Source: Acanthosoma haemorrhoidale (lineage: Eukaryota; Arthropoda; Insecta; Hemiptera; Acanthosomatidae). From it: a stretch of 64,000 bases of DNA. How positions within the stretch are numbered: the first letter of the stretch is position 1; each line of letters opens with the position of its first letter. The stretch lies in NCBI GenBank assembly GCA_930367205.1, contig OV884009.1, forward strand, positions 91,161,189-91,225,188, in the 5' to 3' direction. Of this stretch, positions 53,546-64,000 are shown piece by piece. The notes under the pieces were generated by a model. It did not search any database. It was not told where the DNA came from and saw only the letters and a list, made by a program, of their open reading frames with translations. The translations under genes and the position numbers were made by a program.

Positions 53546-55780
53546 ATCTGTTTCTTGGCGCTCACCGGACAGTGGCCAGGTCGTAGTGGTGGGCGTCCTC
53601 CTCACTTTGGGCGACCCGGCAAGGGTATATAGGTCTAGTTTTTGGATCTGAACAGTTCCAGGTATCTCCTATTATTTTGGTACAATATAATAAAATTAAG
53701 ATTGTAAAATAGTTATGGTAGATGTTTTAAAATTTTTAAGAAATGTCACGCCACGCCACCAGCGTCTTCACCTGTACCATCGAAAGTGTTTTTTCCACGA
53801 CATCTATAGTTTGTTATTTGAATCAGTTCTTAACAATATTGAAATATATTCTGAAATATACTCACGGTTATTCCAGAGTGGTGTACTGGTATTAGCCTGA
53901 AACAAATAATTAACGCTACATTTTTTTCAGGAATATTAAATAATTATTTATAATAATTAATATACAAATATCGCCTTAAAGAAAACATACAATTGTAGAT
54001 CAAATGATCTTCTAAGTAAATTATCTAATTATTAATCTATGTTATTATGAAGGATGATTAATAACCTTTGAAAAAAAAGTATGAATTTTATATTTTACTT
54101 ATAAATTACTAGTTGTGACGTTTTGGGGAGTCATTCGTTTTCCTTCAAGCAAAATATGTTGTGCCATCCCGAAAAGGAAATGAGAAACAAATTAAAATAT
54201 TTTCTGCCAGGATTTCCATTTTAATTTGTTTTTCATTTTTTTTTTTTTTTTAAATGACGCAAAATATACTGCGTGCAGATCGACAAATGACTGAACAAAA
54301 TTTCTTAACTAATAATTTATAAATAAAATTTAAGAAGCATACTATGCGATTATGAACAAAACAAAGCAGTGGTAGTTCAAGGAACAACCTCGATAGAATT
54401 CACATGAATCAGTAATACTTCATACCTTATACCTTCAGGATTTTTCAAATTCCATAAAAACCTATCCACTTGTCTAATTTTTTATCCAGTAAAACTCAGT
54501 CTTGCAAATCCTCCCTGTTCCTAGAACGGTCGTAGCCTTGCGATCTCCTGTTCATAGAAATGTAATTAGGGTCCGGCCACGATTTCCAATCTTCTTTTGA
54601 GCATCGGTGTCTCTCTGGTCTTCACCACATTGTGAAAATATCGAAGAAGAAGGCTAAGGGTGCCCTGCAGTTCCCATCAGCGTGCTAGGGGAAATTCCTT
54701 TGGGAGTGCAGGGCTCCTGGGAAGAATGTGTTTACATCCCTATTAACAATGCTGTACAAGCGAGTTGTGATTTTTCAAATTAAGATGTTAAAATCATAAT
54801 AGTTCAAATCATTTAATAAACCATGTTGGATATTAAACGTTTTAAATAGCTACTATAGCCCCCGTAAATCTTTACCAGTCACCTGTGATTTATCTAGTAA
54901 GCAATGGTACAGCTGTTGTTAGTGAGTATGGAATAAAGAAGGTTAGGTGTTTTGCATGGGTATTAAATATAACTTCAGGACTAATAAAAACTATTCACGA
55001 GGTGTTAATAAATTTAAGATGGGTCAACAACTATTCCTGAAATGTCTTGAGCTACAAAAAGAGTTTTTCGACATTATCACATCAAAGATTCAAGCTTACC
55101 CTCGAAATATATTAGATAGCTTACATCTAACACCGCCTTTTTTAAAGTTTCTACATTAGAAAATTAAAAATATTTCGTATCTCTAACGTTTCAATAACTA
55201 CCGTTGCGAGAAAAATATCAGTGATAAGGTTAAGATGGCACAACTTCTCCACGTTTCAATAGGCTCAATTCATTACAAGAATCTATCAGGATTCTTAGAA
55301 GTAGAAAAATAAAAAATAGATCTCACTTATAATGATCTTGTAATATGCTTCTGCCAATAAAAATGCATAGATCTGAGTTATTTTTTAAATAGTCGTCAAT
55401 CGATTGCCGAATATGTTGCTGATTTACAAAGAGATATTTTCAACTGACACTTTCTTGTTAAACATTCCTGTGGCAATTCGATTTCAATCTCTGGGTTATT
55501 TTGCAAGTAATACTAGCATTAATAGTTATTAATTTAAGCAAATTCGATGAATTTTGAATAAAAGCCACTGCACTCGAAGCGTAAAAACACAGCGTTACGG
55601 TAAAGGCGTTTGGGAATTTGGTTCAAATAGCATACATAAGACATCCGGGTATTCTAGTTATCCCAATTCTAGAAACCATTCAAGAAATCGGCCCTCTTCA
55701 AGATTTAGACCAAGATCACCAAGTCAAATGGCAATTGCAGATTCAATAATAATTCCCGCCACCCTCCTGACTATAAAGCA
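53546..55780. other. Intergenic, no gene established
   Basis: AT-rich. The 70-codon ORF at 54947-55159 and the 76-codon ORF at 55554-55784 may be the decayed gag leading into the Gypsy relic that begins next, but I see no motif in them. Confidence 0.35.
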
Positions 55781-56059
55781 TTGAGTATACATAACTTATG
55801 TGTTCGCTGTGGCAGAAATAATCACATATTTTCTCATTGCCTAGTAGATAGAAGCAAACTACATTGTGAGGGCTGTCAGGGAACAAGTCACGCCGCAAAG
55901 TTACGCATAACCACTCTTACCAAAGCGTCAAGTAACAAAAACCAACAGATTAATGATTCTACACCACCTGACGACTATTTTACTCATATGTACAGGCTAA
56001 GAAAAGTTGAAGTTGTAGATTTGTGTGACACAGGAAATATCGTTATTTATAATATCTAA
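55781..56059 (+). pseudogene. Gypsy gag/protease relic with one intact zinc knuckle
   Basis: A 92-codon frame with CVRCGRNNHIFSHC, a complete CX2CX4HX4C knuckle, then CEGCQGTSHAAK, a second knuckle lacking its final cysteine. Near the end LCDTGN may be the protease active-site region (DTG). Paired knuckles followed closely by protease are usual at the gag-pol junction of Gypsy elements related to the nematode K02A2.6 type. Confidence 0.6.
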
Positions 56060-56681
56060 TAGCTGTTAATCTGAATGTCACCACTGTCAGAGATTCGAAG
56101 TGGACAGCGGCACAAAATTCACATTGCTTAATAGAAATAATTTTCCAGGTTATAGCTAAATATAATTGATTCTTTACAGGTAGATGACATTATTTATCTA
56201 GTTGCAAGGAGTGATTGCTCCCCCTTCCCCGCAGTCATGCCGAAAACACAGGGAGGGCCTCGAACCTGTGTTCATTGCAAGTGCGGCGTAAACGAGAGAT
56301 TGATTTGAGAAAGGCACTCAATCAAAAGAATAAATGAAATACTCAGGAGCCTTCGTGGTTCTTGGTTATTTTTTAAAATCCAACTTCACAAAGCTTACCT
56401 GCATCTACAAGTAGACAAAGAAAGTAGCATGATCCAGACAATCACAACTCATCGGAGCACATATCACATAAGTTGTCTCAGTTTTGGCATAAAAACAGCA
56501 CGTTCGGAGTTTAGTAGAATCATCACTCAAATTTCATAAGGGCGTGAAAGACTTTGTTTTTATGATTTAATTATTCATGGTTTAACATTAGGAGCCTTCA
56601 AAATATTCTCCGAAAACTGATTACTATCTGCGTGTAAACAAAAATAAATTCGTAATTTTTTAATCTAAAATAGATTTGTGA

Positions 56682-56784
56682 CACGTCATTGAGCATAATA
56701 AAATTAGTAAGTCTCCCACAAAAGTGAAAGCTATTCAAGACATGCCTCGACCATCAAATGTTGATGACGTAAGAAATTTTTGTA
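56682..56784 (+). pseudogene. Gypsy reverse transcriptase C-terminal relic
   Basis: The plus strand reads HVIEHNKISKSPTKVKAIQD followed by MPRPSNVDDVRNF. This is the end of a Gypsy RT, where a GH(V/I)I...KVKAI..MP.P..V..(L/V)R.F pattern precedes the connection to RNase H. Stops lie on both sides. Confidence 0.7.
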
Positions 56785-56964
56785 ATTAAATATTACTCTT
56801 GATTCATGCTAGAATGTTCTACCGTATCATATCCACTTAGATGTCAGCTCAGAAAGGGAAAGCCTTGGCATTGGTCTTAAAGCTGTGAATCAGCATTCCT
56901 CAAATCAGAACTTTGTAGCGACCGACTCCTGCTTCCATTCAACCCCAATCTTCCTCTGATTCTA

Positions 56965-57111
56965 ACTTCGGACGCGAACCCAACAGGGATACCAGTCATT
57001 ATCAGTCATCTTATCGAGGAAGTTGAAAAACCAATACTCATCACGCTTATCAACAAACTACAGTCAACTCGTACCGAGAGGCACTTAGTATTATTTTCGA
57101 GGTTTATCATG
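56965..57111 (+). pseudogene. Gypsy RNase H relic
   Basis: The plus strand reads TSDANPTGIPVIISHLIEE and on through EKPI. This matches the start of Gypsy RNase H domains, including the first catalytic aspartate in the T(S/T)DA motif. It is collinear with the RT relic about 180 bp upstream, so 55.8-57.1 kb is one decayed element on the plus strand. Confidence 0.65.
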
Positions 57112-57946
57112 TTTTCAACTGTCTATTTTTGAAACGTTTTCTGTTGGACGCGGATAATTTACCTCTGTAAAAAATTGTTCACCATCATAATACACTCTCA
57201 AAATAGCGTCTGTCATTCTATCCATTCTATCTGGCTTTGATTACTCTGTACAGTTCAAAAAAAGTCAGGATAATCAAGATGATGTCTGTCATTTACGAAC
57301 TTCAGCTAAAATGTCTAAGCCGTCACCAGATTAACATTAGAAGTTACTCATATATGCGGCGAAACAGTATTTGAATTCTCAAGCAACAAAATAACCTCGT
57401 TAACAATCAAAAGTGAGACTGAAAAAGATCCAAAACTCAGAATAATCTGTAACAATCATCAACACAATTAATAAAACTAAGACTTACATTTACAGACGGA
57501 CTCTTCTTTCGAAACTATAAAATGAGTTATTATTCTCAATTTATTACCCTCCATTATTCTTGAAGAATCAGAAAATTCAGGAAGAATCTCACCCGAAGCC
57601 AAAGATGTATCGGCGGTTCCAGAGGAGTCACTGTAAATATGTACATACAAATATAAGGTAGGACTGAGTAGCCTATGGTTAGATATAAGTTTAGTTATAG
57701 GGGGATAGAGGATGCACACCCCTTGTAAATATAGCACTTAAGTATAGTAGTAAGATATTAGTATAGTTAACGGATCTGTAAATATTGTAAATAGATTAAG
57801 GATACTAGTTATAAGGAAAAAAAAAAAACTAGTAAGGTTGTACAAAGTGGATTTAAGTAAAAGTTTTTATTTTATTTTGTTTTCTTTGGAATTTTTCTAT
57901 GTGTTGATTTTGATAATTAAAGAACGAAAAACAGAATTACTCAAGC
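57112..57946. other. Possible 3' part of the Gypsy relic
   Basis: No integrase motif was found. A purine-rich AGGGGGATAGAGGATG lies near 57700-57715 and could be a polypurine tract before an LTR, but no second LTR was recognised. Confidence 0.25.
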
Positions 57947-58045
57947 TGCGCTGACCGGTGCAACAATCCCATTGCACCAAAATATGCGCACCACAGGCTA
58001 CGTAACCCCATGATCTCGCTTTACGGGCTTGTGGGGTGAGCCCGT
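57947..58045. other. Two adjacent hairpins, GC-rich
   Basis: A compound hairpin has outer arms TGCGC (57947-57951)/GCGCA (57986-57990) and inner arms GGTGCAA (57957-57963)/TTGCACC (57972-57978). A second hairpin has arms ACGGGCT (58023-58029)/AGCCCGT (58039-58045). All arms pair perfectly and lie in AT-rich flanks. Function unknown. Confidence 0.5.
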
Positions 58046-59172
58046 TTGAGGCTTAAAAAAAATAAATTATAACAATACCTAAAATTGAATTGATCCTTTA
58101 CATCATTGACTTGAAAGACTTTAGTCTGAGAATTAATTATGTCAGGTAATATATATATGGGACTGATTTTTTTTAAATTTGAATATTGTTCACACAGTTC
58201 CTGTCATTATACCTTTACAAAAACAAAGCGTAGCCCTGAACGTTCTCCAATAAAAGTTTAATATTTTAGATTATTTTTAACGTCACTTTTGCTGAATGCA
58301 AAAGCGTACCTGCAGGTAGCAGAAAGACAATCTTCTGTATCTGTTTTTGAAAGTAGATTCTCTCCTATTGGTAACTAGTAAGATGGTAATACAAAATATT
58401 GACCTGATTAAGTCGGCTTTGTTAATATTTGTCCTGAGCCATCAGTAATCCTTATATCGTGACAGAAAATACTACCTCGTGAGCGTTTATTGATAATGCG
58501 CTATTTGCCCTACTGCTATAGTAGCACAGCCCGACCAAAAGCCAAAATAAGCAACTTAGACCACTTGAACCTTGCTCGTGGGACGAGCAGGTGCGCGTCA
58601 CCCTCGGCTACTAAAACAGTAAAAGGGTTAAAGGGTTACAAAAAAGGGATTTATTGCTACTGGTCCAGAACACAGTTAACCTGCTGTTCTTCTGAGGCCT
58701 CCTGTTTGTTTATAGTTCCATGGATCATCCGAGAACACTCGTGTACCCCAATTCTCCAACGGAGCTTATTCTGATAAACACCCTCCTGCAATTGATGGGT
58801 CAGAGAGAATTTTTCCTACACCCTTTCTACTGTTTTAGTGCTAGTAGATCTGGGAATCACGGGAGTCAGTATTAGTTTCTTAAAAGTTTACTAAATTATA
58901 GCGAGAAAAAAAATTGGTGTTATTTATCAGAAATGCTTGGTAGATATTTTTATTTAACCATTTTTGTCACCAATAATAACCTTTAGAAAATACAACATTC
59001 ATTAAAAAAAAACCATTAAAATTAACTCATTAACGCTAAATTCTCGAGTTATACTGTTGCTTTAGTATCTTGTCTCAACTGAAATTTAACTTATAGGCAT
59101 GATCGTATTTAATTAGACAAAATATGTATCTAACATACCGATTAAGTTCTTTTGACCTATACATTTAATTTC
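58046..59172. other. Intergenic, no gene established
   Basis: AT-rich. The 94-codon ORF at 58490-58774 has no recognisable domain. A GGGTTAAAGGGTTA word at about 58624 resembles the C/T-rich end of the piggyBac-like relic (11611) in inverse orientation but is too short to assign. Confidence 0.35.
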
Positions 59173-61046
59173 TGATCCACCATTGGTAGTACCAATGCTC
59201 GAGCTCATCAAGGTGTTTTTGAAGGTTATGGGATGCTATATCTGGGTCTGGGTGAGATGAGAAGACTGCAGTGTCATCAGCAAATGTGGCCAAGAAGATA
59301 TTGGGAGTAGAGGGGACATCAGCGGTGTAAAGGTTACAGAGGACGGAACCCAGGACAATGCCCTGTGGAACTCCTGCATTTATGGGATAGTAGTTAGAAT
59401 ATTCTAAGGCACAGTGGATTTGGCAGAAGCGGTTTGAAAGGTGGGACTGCAGGATTAGGAAAAGGGTCCGTGGTAAATGTGTTTAGGGTTATTGAGTATT
59501 TTGGTAAATAGGGTAAAGAATAGGGTTTAGGATAATTTGGCGGTAAGATGATGTGTCATTGAGTCGTTTACCGGGTTGGGCGAATAGGACAATAATGGAA
59601 TGTTTCCAGGGGAGAGGAAAGTGCGTCGTTGGGATAATACAATTATATATGCAGGTTAGGAAGATTATGGCTTTAGGAGGAAGTTGTTTGAGAATTGGAG
59701 GAGTAAGGAGATCATATCCAGGGGATTTTCGGTAAGGTAAGTTTTTCAGAAGGTATTTGACCTTAGAGGGATTAATGGCTTTTGGCGGAAGAGAGAAAGG
59801 AATAGGTGAAGTGATGAAACCTTCAACAGTTGTGCTATGAGTATAGTTTTGATGAGAAAGGTGAGGTGTGAAAGTATGGAAAAGATGCAGAGTGAATTCT
59901 TCCAACCTATCCCCATCCGAAGCCGCCCAGAACCCATCATCATGACGGAGTGGGTGTGAAACAGGATGATATTTTAGGAGTTTTTTAGCTACATTTCTCA
60001 GGGAATTATCTCTGGTAGACAGAGAGGAGAGGTAGGAATTAAAAGAATCGGAATGGAAGGATGTCAATTGCTGCTTTACCAATCTGCAGTACTGATGCAA
60101 TCGCGTGATGTCGTAGCCACACTGTTCTGGAGTGGCGTTTGGATTGGATTAGGTCTTTGAGATGATTAATTAAACGATTTTGAATTTGAATTTTTGGATG
60201 ACGGTGGGTTGACGATGCTTCCTAAGCCGACCCTTGGATCAGAGTAGTGAAAGAATGCACTGCATCGTCAAGGTCATGGGATGTTTTCAGGGACACTTTA
60301 AGTATGTGAAGTCAGTAAGAAGCTGGTGGTCTTAATCAACTGGGCCCCTAATTAATGAAGGAGAAGGCCGTTTTTGAATAGGTATTAGAGATATGGTTAA
60401 TATTAAAGGGCTATGATCGGAGGAGAGGTCAGCGAGGCGCGTGAGTGAATAGTTTAGTGTTCCTAAACTATTGTAGAAGAAGAAGTCAAGGAGATCTGGA
60501 TTTCGGGTGGGACCTGATGGCCAAAAGGTGGCTGGGTCAGGAGAGATGGTGGAGCAATGTTTCCGCGTGAGTGCAGACAGCAAAGCAAGTCCTTGTGTAT
60601 TCTTGGATCTTGACCCCCAGTGTTGGTGCTTCGCATTAAAGTCCCCACCCACAAGGAAACGGTGTCCGATGGAGTCTAGAAAGGAGATGAGTTGGGAATT
60701 GCAGATGGATTTATTGGGAGGGCAGTACACTGATGCTAGTGTAAGAGGAAAAGTGAAGGAGCTGATTGACACTGCAGCGGACTGAAGTAAATCATGTGCT
60801 ACCAGAGGAACTATTTGATGGGAAATGGAGTTATGGACAATGACAGCGGTACCTACATGTGCTGTTCCTTCTAGGTGATCAGCTTGATAAGTCTGACACT
60901 GTCTAATAGTTAATGATCGTTCACTTGTAAGCCTTGTTTCAGTAATGAGAGCTATGTCGATGTACTTGTCATCGAGTATTGCTGTCAGTTCGTTAACGTG
61001 GGTGCAAACACCAGTCACATTACAAAGGAGAATGGATAAGGAGTCA
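59173..61046 (-). mobile_element. J1 fragment, endonuclease to RT palm, both ends missing
   Basis: On the minus strand it runs from the endonuclease start (counterpart of the LWNANGV block; frame 60332-61018 reads GGDFNAKHQHWG and SSDHSPL) through the linker (59489-60100, ending in the decayed SYRPIS region) to the palm (about 59260, FADDTA-coding). About 200 bp of RT are missing near 59490-59510. There are frameshifts, and a stop-rich join near 60110-60330. Neither the gag part nor the 3' UTR is present, so it was cut after insertion. Confidence 0.9.
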
Positions 61047-63017
61047 CTGACATATTTAAGATGTATTTAAAATCAACTTGGAATGTCAAGTATATATACT
61101 AATTAAGATGCACTAGCTCATTTAGCTGCGTACGTTAGATCTATCCTGGAAGCTGCCAAAGTGATGTGTTCTTTCAGTACATTATTGGCTTTTTTATTTA
61201 TTTTCCAGTGGTTTTTAGACATCAGATCGTCCACCGTTGCTTTAAATACTTGTTTTCTTGCGTTTTGAACATCTTATCCAATGAATACTACAGGTTTCTA
61301 TTTAATCTTCTGATCATATTACATCTCCAAATGCTTAGGCAAGGGAATCACTTTTACAACTTCCTTATTGCTATACAATTTAATTTCATATTGAAAAATC
61401 ACTCTTATAATTGGCACGAATATTCTGATCACTATTACATAGTTTATCATCATATATGACTTAAACAATTTAATATTTACTTAAACGTTAGTAGTTATGT
61501 TAACGATAAACAGTTTCCATCTCGATATAGAAAACTAATAAATTATTCGTTGATAAACAAAACATATTAAGGCCGCTCATCTACTGATCTGATATGCATC
61601 TGATTTGTAGTTTAAAAATTTATGAAAAGGCTTTGATAATGTGCTACTGGGCTAATTTTGCAGGAATAATGACTGCGCTAAATGTTATTTAAAGATATGC
61701 CAGAGGTCGGCACGCTCACGAGGGTCATTCTAAATCATTCGAACATAATCGCTACATTAATAGCAAAAAGGTCGGGAAATACAGACAGCACCAGTAAGAG
61801 TTAGTGGTTTCTGCTACACGGCATTTGAAAACTAGAAGCACTAGTCCCTTGTTTGCATTGTTTAATTTTTTACTATAATCCCATTTTTGTTAAAATGCAA
61901 TGCATGGAGCCTATCCTGACAAATGTATATAATTGTATATATCTATCAATAAATAAATAACCAGGGGTTTATAGAAAATTGCATATATAGATATATTTGA
62001 AAAGGTGACAGACGATTCACCATGAACACTATTCGTTGGTTTGTATAACATTTTTCAGTTCTTGATAGCAGATCACAAGGCAGGTAAACGTAGCTTAGTT
62101 AGTAGGTCCTTAATTTTATTTAATTTTTGAATCACTTTTCCAATTTATTTACTAATTTTATTAAATGTCCATCAATAAAATAAGTATAAATAAACAAGAA
62201 AGCGAAACCATGTACAAAAATTAAACGAATCGAATCAGTTAAATACAGTCAAAGTAATGTATTAAGTATTCCTAGTGCACGTGTCATTGCCATAGCATCA
62301 ATTGAATGATTGTTGACCAACTACATTGTATTACAGACGGAAGATTATTTTTCACGTCCCATTTCCTCTGGGATTTAGTTTTTTTTTCACCCTGCTGATG
62401 CTCCTGAAAAAAACAACAACAAACAAACAAGAGAGTAAAGGATCAATGCTCATCATGTTTTTATAGGCTTTAAACCGGCCTATGACTCCCTGAGCAGGCT
62501 AGAGGCATAAAAGATGATGACATAGGACATTCCCCAGGGCTAGTCTTGTGAAAATAACTTTCATAGGCAAGGCAATGAATGTTTTGTCAGAATGCATTTT
62601 GACGACCTGACTTTCTTTTTATTTAGCTGCTAAGAGAAATCAGTGAGGAACTCGGGGGGTGGGGTCAGCTATATCTATCCCATTTGTAAATAGAGACTAA
62701 GATTAATACCTTGACCAATGTACTTATTCACAATTTGTTAAGCCCATATTCACTTATGCAACACTATAGCATAATGCTAAATAAGCTTCTATAAGTAATA
62801 TTTGACAAGGTATACCACAATAGTTATACTTTTCAAAATGTTTTAAAGGGCTAGATAGAAAATATTAAAAAAAAAAGTAAACGTGGCAAGAATCCATAAA
62901 TTCTTCTAATATCAATAAATTACCTAATGTTTTTATTAGTTAATCAATGTTTTTATTTCTGCATCTCGTTCTTAATTATTTATTTTTCTTTTGTTAGGAT
63001 TTTTATTTATATTTAAT
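61047..63017. other. Intergenic, no gene seen
   Basis: AT-rich. The 97-codon ORF at 61166-61459 is hydrophobic only because of its T-rich composition and has no domain. Confidence 0.45.
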
Positions 63018-63570
63018 TAGATATAGAAACTTCTTTATTATGATAAAATTACAATCTGCCTTATTAGGCAATAAGTAATTAAGATAAATGCTCTCATCCA
63101 TACCATATTTACAATTTTTATTCACTCGCTCATTCATACAGTATTTACAAACAGCCCAGAGACCTCCAAAATCCACATGGTTGTCACCTCCCTCGCATGC
63201 GAAAGGGGAAGCCAAGTCTTGTTCCCATCCTGGGCTGTGCTACGGGATTAGGGTGGTTGGATAAGTTACTATGGAATTTCATGAGCTTGGAAGGGATGAG
63301 TTCAAGAATGTAAGGTATATTAAAATCGTTAAGAAGGGTTTTGTTGCTGAATTAATAACGGGAATTTATTATTGTTCTCAGGATTTTTGATTGGATACGC
63401 TTGATGTTCGACTTTTTTGCTGTCCCCCATAGCTCTAGTCCGTATGTCCAGATTGACTTAAGTATATCTTTGTAGATTAGTAATTTATTTTCTATTGAAA
63501 AATGGGATGTCCTTCGAAGGATTCTGTGCAGTTGTCCAAAGCATCTGTTTAGTTCTTATCTTTATGTTTA
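63018..63570 (-). mobile_element. 5'-truncated J1 fragment with internal deletion
   Basis: On the minus strand it covers the J1 RT C-terminal codons (counterpart from about 51180) and the 3' UTR to the tail, with about 150 bp missing near 63210. Noncoding relic. Confidence 0.85.
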
Positions 63571-63740
63571 TATTAAATTAAAATATATAATTTACTCAAG
63601 AAAGTTTTATTCATAATCGAGAGCAATGATGTTAATCTTTTATTTTCAAACTAAATGCATTGCATATTAGCATACGTTTTTATTTCTTCAGTTATATGCC
63701 AAATAAAATTATTTTATTAGCTACTAATTATTTAACTAAT

Positions 63741-63795
63741 AGAGCGTGGGGGACTTCCCGAGACTCCGCTTCCTCTTTCGCTTGCGAGGGACTCT
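63741..63795 (+). mobile_element. Short J1 3' UTR scrap
   Basis: About 55 bp beginning GAGCGTGGGGGACTTCCC match the middle of the J1 3' UTR (about 51712-51745). It lies about 60 bp before the inverted 83-bp repeat at 63854. Confidence 0.7.
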
Positions 63796-63853
63796 TGACT
63801 TGTTTTACGACTGCCGGTCCCGCATGTTTATTACTAGAAACAACTTTTACCAT

Positions 63854-63936
63854 GTTTTACATCTAATTACAATACATTATATATACACCAGAGTATAGGG
63901 TGATTTAACACTTATGTAGTTAGGGTCACTACAAAC
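63854..63936 (-). repeat. 83-bp dispersed repeat, inverted copy of 12564-12646
   Basis: Reverse complement begins GTTTGTAGTGACCCTAACTA and matches 12564-12646 with few differences. Similarity ends at the GTTTGTAG side, which is probably an element boundary or recombination point. Confidence 0.75.
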
Positions 63937-64000
63937 GGTAATAGCGTCCCTGAACCTGTTTCAATATAAACCCTCCCGGTTCGGGACTCAATTATCCTAG

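Noticed and set aside
58490..58774. 94-codon ORF as a small gene
   Set aside because: No recognisable domain and composition typical of chance ORFs.
61166..61459. Hydrophobic 97-codon ORF as a membrane protein
   Set aside because: T-rich composition alone produces Phe/Leu/Ile-rich frames; no start context, domain or neighbour supports it.

Overview
This is an AT-rich, gene-poor window of a eukaryotic nuclear genome, most likely an arthropod and probably an insect. I could not establish a single host protein-coding gene. Almost everything recognisable is transposable-element (TE) sequence, in both orientations and often nested: Ty3/Gypsy LTR retrotransposons, Jockey-like non-LTR retrotransposons, a piggyBac-like relic and a RAG1/Transib-type DNA transposon. 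Between them lie long AT-rich stretches with no supportable gene. There are no convincing tRNA, rRNA or CRISPR features.

Region by region. 0.8-1.3 kb: a 5'-truncated Jockey-like fragment with a target-site duplication (TSD), then a 171-bp solo LTR. 1.5-6.3 kb: a Gypsy element (here G1, minus strand) with about 2%-diverged LTRs, interrupted pol frames and a slippery heptamer at the end of gag. 8.2-8.9 kb: Jockey fragment. 11.6-12.6 kb: piggyBac-like relic. 14.4-19.7 kb: a young Gypsy element (G2, minus strand) with identical 180-bp LTRs, a tRNA-Phe primer site, and gag-protease-RT-RNase H-integrase in one reading frame broken only by two TGA codons. 20.3-20.7 kb: an unidentified coding-like relic. 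21.5-22.1 kb: Jockey fragment. 24.2 kb: a short relic related to G2.

28.26-31.8 kb: a Jockey fragment split by a 3,086-bp Transib/RAG1-like transposon. The transposon has 39-bp terminal inverted repeats beginning CACAGTG/CACACTG, a perfect 5-bp TSD (CGCTC), and a broken transposase with RAG1-core-type motifs. This is the most interesting object in the window. 33.6-35.4 kb: an old Jockey-like copy with a second Jockey-like family (J2) inside it. 36.2 kb: a CT microsatellite. 38.8-39.9 kb: a decayed errantivirus-like integrase/envelope relic. 40-46 kb: J1 and J2 fragments, again nested.

47.2-51.9 kb: a full-length Jockey-like element (J1), apparently intact, with a 12-bp TSD and a single 1,336-codon ORF that joins the zinc-knuckle gag-like protein to endonuclease and reverse transcriptase. 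It is the reference for the many J1 fragments. 55.8-57.1 kb: a decayed Gypsy relic. 59.2-61.0 and 63.0-63.6 kb: more J1 fragments.

The elements do not form a pathway. Their relation is historical: J1 supplied insertion targets (the Transib lies in a J1 copy; J1 lies in J2; J2 lies in an older J1 relative), and the LTR elements landed in TA-rich TATA sites. G2 and full-length J1 look most recent; G1 and the Transib are intermediate; the piggyBac, errantivirus and 55-57 kb Gypsy relics are oldest.
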